NCBI GenBank assembly: GCA_003956705.1
Contig: QZCP01000019.1
Location: 73,573 to 137,572, forward strand
Length of the DNA: 64,000 bases
Direction of reading: 5' to 3'
From: Brevipalpus yothersi
Lineage: Eukaryota > Arthropoda > Arachnida > Trombidiformes > Tenuipalpidae
Made by a program: the position numbers and the translations under genes. The notes below the pieces were generated by a model, which was not told the origin of the DNA, ran no database searches, and saw nothing but the letters and a program-made list of their open reading frames with translations. This document shows positions 60,046 to 64,000 of this stretch, one piece after another. Position 1 is the first letter of the stretch; each line of letters begins with the position of its first letter.

Positions 60046-60470
60046 ATGTCTCGTTTCAGATTTGTGATTCCTTTTCCTCCAAATGAACTCGCAAATATCG
60101 ATCAGCATGGTGAGGTACAAGGCTACCTTAAATCAGTGTTACAAGAGGCTTTCATTCATCTTCATTTGGAATTAAGTTTAACTTGGATCAATCCAGGTGG
60201 TCTCTCCACAACAACCGACGATATTGTTATTGAAGGAACAAAATTGGTTGGCCTAGATGAAGCGGATATATCATTTGGTGGTATAAATCTTTCGGATAGT
60301 TTACCGGACAATGTTACAGCTGGTCCAAGTGTTATTGAATTTCGTTGTAAACGGTCCTCATCACTTGTGGTAGAAAAATCCATACTCATTGAAAAGAATC
60401 AGCATTAGAACAAATTGGAATAGAAAAAATATTATCGAGGATGTGTGACAGTCAATTGAACAATCATTGC
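60046..60470 (+). pseudogene. IR fragment: S1 only, most divergent member
   Basis: Begins MSRFRFVIPFPPNELANI, equivalent to the N-terminus of the intact receptors, and is open to 60408 (120 residues) through DEADISFGGINLSDSLPDNV (compare DEADGAYNILRLNDGLADNV) and the region of the CRLASSPIV motif. After a frameshift, ESALEQIGIEKIL corresponds to ELALKQIKLEHLL just before M1. Homology then stops: no membrane segment follows. The sequence afterwards resembles 58245-58290, which suggests truncation by recombination with a repeat. It shares only about a third of residues with the others by eye. Confidence 0.75.
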
Positions 60471-61557
60471 TCAAATCAGGATCGACTTTGAAGATTGCCA
60501 AAAAGTTCTCTATTTTTAGATATTTGACTCTCGTTTTCTATCATATTCTAGAAAATGATAATGAGCTGGAGGTATCATAATCTTATGTTAGAAACCTTGA
60601 TGTGATGATTAGTGGACCTTTTTGCTGATATTGCAAACCTTTCACATTAGAAACAAGCGATATCGAGCGAATTCAAGACATTGCAGATAGCATTGATCTA
60701 GACTGTGTTCAGTTTGACGGAAATTAAAAATATCATGAGCATCTCACTCACAAGCACTATACCTACAGAGTAATCGTCATCAGTTTAATGAACTGTAGTG
60801 AGACTGGTGGTTGAAGTTGAAGTCAGCATTTTGAAACGACTACAGAAACTGCGTGGACGGTGTAGCTTATAGGGGGATTGAATTGAGAAAGGAATTCAAT
60901 GGTAGGAGACACGGGATGATAATTAACCTATACAACGGTTGAATAAGTTTCTGATCCCATCAAAGTGATCTCTCTCTCTCTCTACTTTTCAAGGGTGGAC
61001 AGAATTTTAAAAAAGAAAGGATCCAACTACAATATCGTAGGGCTTCGTCAACAATGAGCAACACTAACAAATGAAAACGAACAAAGCCAAGCTTTTCTGG
61101 CTATCAAGAATGGTCAATCGTTGAAGCTTTAGAATATTTTAATTAGAGTAGATAAAATATGAGTTTTCAGAGTGAGAGTAGAAAATGAAGTAAAGGAAGT
61201 GATGTGAAGAAAATTTGCTATAATAAGCTTTCAAAATAAGGTATTTTACTTATAAGTAAGAAATTACGTAAACACTCTCATCAACTTAAGAGATAGACTA
61301 GTTGCCAAGCGGTCAGTCAACTTTAGTTGTTTCCTGAGCGCTATCAATTTTTTCCCCTGAGCTTAGAGCCATTCTTTGAGATTTACCATCTAGGCTGTAC
61401 CAGTAAGAGCTACATTGTCTTCATCATGTAGAACTTGCTCGGCAGTAAGAGAAGAAATAATAATCCCATGACAATTCTTGAAGAGAAAAGTTCATTCGAT
61501 CAATAGTGACAGAACCATGGTGAGGATTCACGAAAGGAATTTCTGTGGTATGTTTAG
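60471..61557. other. Intergenic, no gene
   Basis: A (TC)n tract at about 60969-60984 and AT-rich sequence; nothing else recognised. Confidence 0.45.
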
Positions 61558-61860
61558 CTATTCAGGCGTTCCTCGGTGAATCTTCTCATCCTTTTGAACG
61601 AGCATTAGTGTGATCGATGACTGTCCGATGAGCGGTTTGGCTTTACCACCACCACCAGCTTGCTGATAATGAACATCAATCATGGCATTATTTTTGCGGA
61701 GATCAGCCGGAGATTGAATTGATTCTTCTCCTCTAGCTGTGGAGTCTGAGGGAGAATTTCGGTAAATTCTTATCATAAAGTAGGGAAGAATCGACATGAT
61801 TAGACCACTACGTAACAAATTGACCTGATGCATTCTATTGGGAAATGGAAGTCGAAACAT
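61558..61860 (-). CDS. Unrecognised minus-strand open frame
   Basis: 100 codons from an ATG, with coding-like composition: a hydrophobic stretch (SGLIMSILPYFMIRIY), then a hydrophilic tail with HYQQAGGGGKAKP and a C-terminal LMLVQKDEKIHRGTPE. No family recognised. It lies downstream, in minus-strand order, of the X fragments and could be a further exon of that gene; no splice link could be shown. Confidence 0.3.
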   Translation of the reverse strand: MFRLPFPNRMHQVNLLRSGLIMSILPYFMIRIYRNSPSDSTARGEESIQSPADLRKNNAMIDVHYQQAGGGGKAKPLIGQSSITLMLVQKDEKIHRGTPE

Positions 61861-62097
61861 ATATCTAAACTCAGTGAAAATCTGTCAAACGGCAAACTAT
61901 TGTCAACATAGCGGGAAAAGGTGGAGTAATGAATGAAAAAATAAAAAAAAGCAGCTTTTGTGACCAGCTTGGGTGACATTTTTACTATTGTCTTCATAGG
62001 ATAATGTTAATCGAATTAATGAATACTCAAGCACTGACTAAACATCTCCACCGAAGGATAATCGCATAAGTTAAGAGGTCCTGAAAGCACTTCTAGG

Positions 62098-62470
62098 TTA
62101 TGAGAAGAAAAGTTCAAGTGAACTCGTTATCTCAAGAATATTTGAGGTTCTTCCACCTCTGATTAGGTCTCCCACGGCAATTGTGAAAGCGATGTCATGA
62201 TTAATGATGATGAAGACGAAGGCAGTGAAGATGTTTCTGAGCCCATGATCAAGGTTGGAAGAAGATTGATCTCTCTCTTCACGAAAAATGATAATATTTT
62301 CCCCTTGATGATAGAGAAAATTGCCTACCATCTTGTGGGCAACGACCTACTTTACCTGTTCCATATCTATTGAGCAGGAGATTGACATTTTATACTTTTT
62401 ATCATCATAGTTCCACCGAATCGTCATTCTGTCAATATGGGATCCGAGATTACAACTCTTGAAAACTACC
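62098..62470 (-). pseudogene. Gene fragment X, copy 2, central part
   Basis: Minus strand. LVVFKSCNLGSHIDR and MTIRWNYDDKKYKMSISCS lead to a TAG just after a GTAAAG that could be a splice donor. The same frame reopens as VVAHKMVGNFLYHQGEN and runs to a stop at 62098 through a hydrophobic stretch (IFTAFVFIIINHDIAFTIAV). Similarity of the first part to 53900-54190 shows it was once a protein gene. I cannot name the family. Confidence 0.35.
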
Positions 62471-62507
62471 AGATGTATCAATCTTTTTACATATTATTTC
62501 CACTAGT

Positions 62508-62777
62508 TCAACAATAAATCAACGACATGATCACATATTCAAAACGATCATCGAAATATTTTGCAACGAGGAATTTTTGTAATAAACCAAATGTTTCAGG
62601 AGCAATCAATTCATAGGTTCCATCTTGACTGATCAAACAAGCCAGTAGAAGAATTCCACTGTCTGAGCTGATGCTGTGAGAGAGTGTAGCACACTTTTCT
62701 CGTATGAGATCGAAGATGGATTTTTTGATTAATCTCAATAATTGATGAGCTGGTATACATGGTAAATTAGCAAACAA
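62508..62777 (-). pseudogene. Gene fragment X, copy 2, N-terminal part; repeat R copy 3
   Basis: Minus strand, open for about 89 codons without a proper ATG: LPCIPAHQLLRLIKKSIFDL, LSHSISSDSGILLLA, SQDGTYELIAPETFGLLQKF. The DNA is the third copy of repeat R. In copies 1 and 2 the same frame is interrupted (for example PAQ followed by a stop), so this copy is the best preserved and the repeat originated from a coding exon. Family unknown; it looks helical and soluble. Confidence 0.35.
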
Positions 62778-62949
62778 GGAAATTCGTCGAAGGTCATATC
62801 AAGTTATTCATTGGAAGAGTAGAGAAGATCCAGGTTTCTCATGGGAGATAATGGTTGCATTGATGTCTTACTATTCAGTGAATCTTTCAGTAAAGCAAAG
62901 CCTTATAAAGGCACAATGGTTATGAATTTCGTAATAAATCAGAAAAGCC

Positions 62950-63060
62950 ATGAACCAGATTTGAACCCAAACCCGCATCTTGATTGCAAGTGTCTTATCA
63001 ATCATTCTAATTAGATAGTGCATCATGAATCATACATATGTATTTAGACTATCCTTTTCT
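62950..63060 (-). repeat. Repeat R copy 3, tRNA-like segment
   Basis: GATTTGAACCC and TTGCAAGTGTCTTATCAAT repeat the arrangement seen at 53011-53055 and 59085-59130: B-box-like sequence followed, on the minus-strand 5' side, by an A-box-like TTGATAAGACACTTG. Confidence 0.4.
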
Positions 63061-63649
63061 CAGTATGGGTTAGACATAAACATTTTACGCATTTTCCACA
63101 GGAATTAACTGCACAGATGGGTATGAAGAAGCTTTGGAGTCACTGAGAAACCAGATAACCTTAAAAATGATGGAGAGAAGACTATGTTTTTGAATCTGAA
63201 GGGCGAGACATGGCTGACTCGAAAATTAGGAGCAATGTTCCACACACATTGGGAGCTTATTTCTTGACAGGAATGGATCATTCTAAGAGAGAGCCAGACA
63301 ACATCAAAAATGATGGAAAAGTTAGAATGCATCGTCTTTTCAAGCAAAGGGCGAGACATGGATGACTCGAAAATCAGAAGAAATGTGTTACATGCTCACA
63401 CATTGAGAGCTCATTCCTTGACAAGAATGAATCATTTTGAGAGAGATTTTTTAAAAGTCTAATTTGAGATTCCTATCTCCTATCCATCTTATGAGTCCAT
63501 GAAGGTCAGCAACCTTGATAAGCTCAAGGGCTCAACTTAATTGATGGATTCATGGAGCGTTAATTCTTCTGCTACTCTGTTGCTCAATTTCAATCACGAT
63601 TCGGAAGAAAGTTTCTAAGATTTCAAGCTTATTCATGGCTTTTTCACTG
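63061..63649. repeat. Local tandem duplication, about 190-bp units
   Basis: 63150-63300 and 63300-63450 share GGGCGAGACATGG(C/A)TGACTCGAAAAT, CACACATTG(G/A)GAGCT and TTCTTGACAGGAATG / TCCTTGACAAGAATG. Each unit also holds ATGATGGA.A.GAGAA-like sequence. No reading frame is conserved. Confidence 0.65.
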
Positions 63650-64000
63650 ATGGTGATCGAGCGATTGGTTTCTACCTCGTGTCAGAATGGAAAGGGCCTG
63701 AGTTCGATGTGGTTGATGTAACTTCTCCTTGTCTCAAACTGATCAAATTATATGTCAATTGCTTAGACTATACCTTCGATTATCCTGAGATGAGGGTTCA
63801 ATCCTTCGAATCGTATGGTTTCAATGGAAATGCGTATGGAAATGGGTCCCGATGGAAAAACAACAAGAAAAACATATCACTACATCTACTATAAATGTTT
63901 CGTTAATGTTGTCAAGTGTGAATTGGCCCTGATGCGAAAAAAAATTGAAACTGAAGAGAGAGGCTCAACCAAAAGATCATCGTTTATACATGTATGTCAG
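63650..64000 (+). CDS. Unrecognised gene fragment Y, copy 2, runs off the window
   Basis: Two open frames overlap: one (63679-63894) holds KLIKLYVNCLDYTFDYPEMR. The other, from about 63850 to the window end, holds KTYHYIYYKCFVNVVKCELA and MRKKIETEERGSTKRSSF. Both match copy 1 at 53330-53783 at the protein level, so either one frameshift or an unseen short intron separates them. The 3' end lies outside the window. Without its end I cannot say whether it is functional. Confidence 0.35.

Noticed and set aside
1..64000. CRISPR array, bacterial operon, rRNA or functional tRNA
   Set aside because: No regular spacer-repeat arrays, no ribosome-binding-site-led gene strings, and no tRNA with a paired acceptor stem were seen; introns show that the window is eukaryotic nuclear DNA.

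Overview
This is eukaryotic, AT-rich DNA with genes that contain short introns (about 59-93 bp, GT-AG). The diagnostic content is a cluster of divergent, glutamate-receptor-like ionotropic receptors (IRs) in single exons, three linked chymotrypsin-fold secreted proteases, and an invertebrate-type DDE transposon. Together these indicate an arthropod. A chelicerate such as a mite is my best guess, but nothing in the window proves the order. Layout: 0-4.9 kb carries one intact IR (IR-A). 4.94-9.93 kb is a roughly 5-kb DNA transposon with very long terminal inverted repeats (TIRs) around a dead, intron-containing DDE transposase pseudogene with a SWIM zinc finger. 10-16.6 kb holds a 24-bp AT minisatellite, a tandemly duplicated unrecognised exon (one copy open, one broken), a solo relative of the transposon TIR and a 59-bp tandem repeat. 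16.6-26.7 kb has no recognisable gene, only old duplicated blocks. 26.7-31.25 kb has three secreted serine protease paralogues: one on the minus strand and two on the plus strand, the first two head to head across 239 bp. 31.3-60.5 kb is a tandem, repeatedly duplicated IR array with three intact single-exon receptors (IR-B, IR-C, IR-D) and at least six broken or fragmentary copies, all on the plus strand, with their flanking DNA duplicated too. 52-64 kb additionally carries several copies of a decaying block with gene fragments on both strands and tRNA-like sequences. How the genes work together: the IRs would be chemosensory or other ligand-gated channels of the antennal/divergent IR type. 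They have S1, M1, pore loop, M3, S2 and M4 but no amino-terminal domain, and they appear to have neither the S1 ligand-binding arginine nor a signal peptide. The proteases form a separate local expansion of extracellular enzymes and share the same gene structure (phase-1 intron after the signal peptide, phase-2 intron near the C-terminus). One has lost the oxyanion-hole glycine. The whole window behaves as a birth-and-death region: tandem duplication, pseudogenes in all stages of decay, and tRNA-like repeats carried along in the duplicated flanks. All similarity statements rest on reading and hand alignment within the window; no database search was possible.
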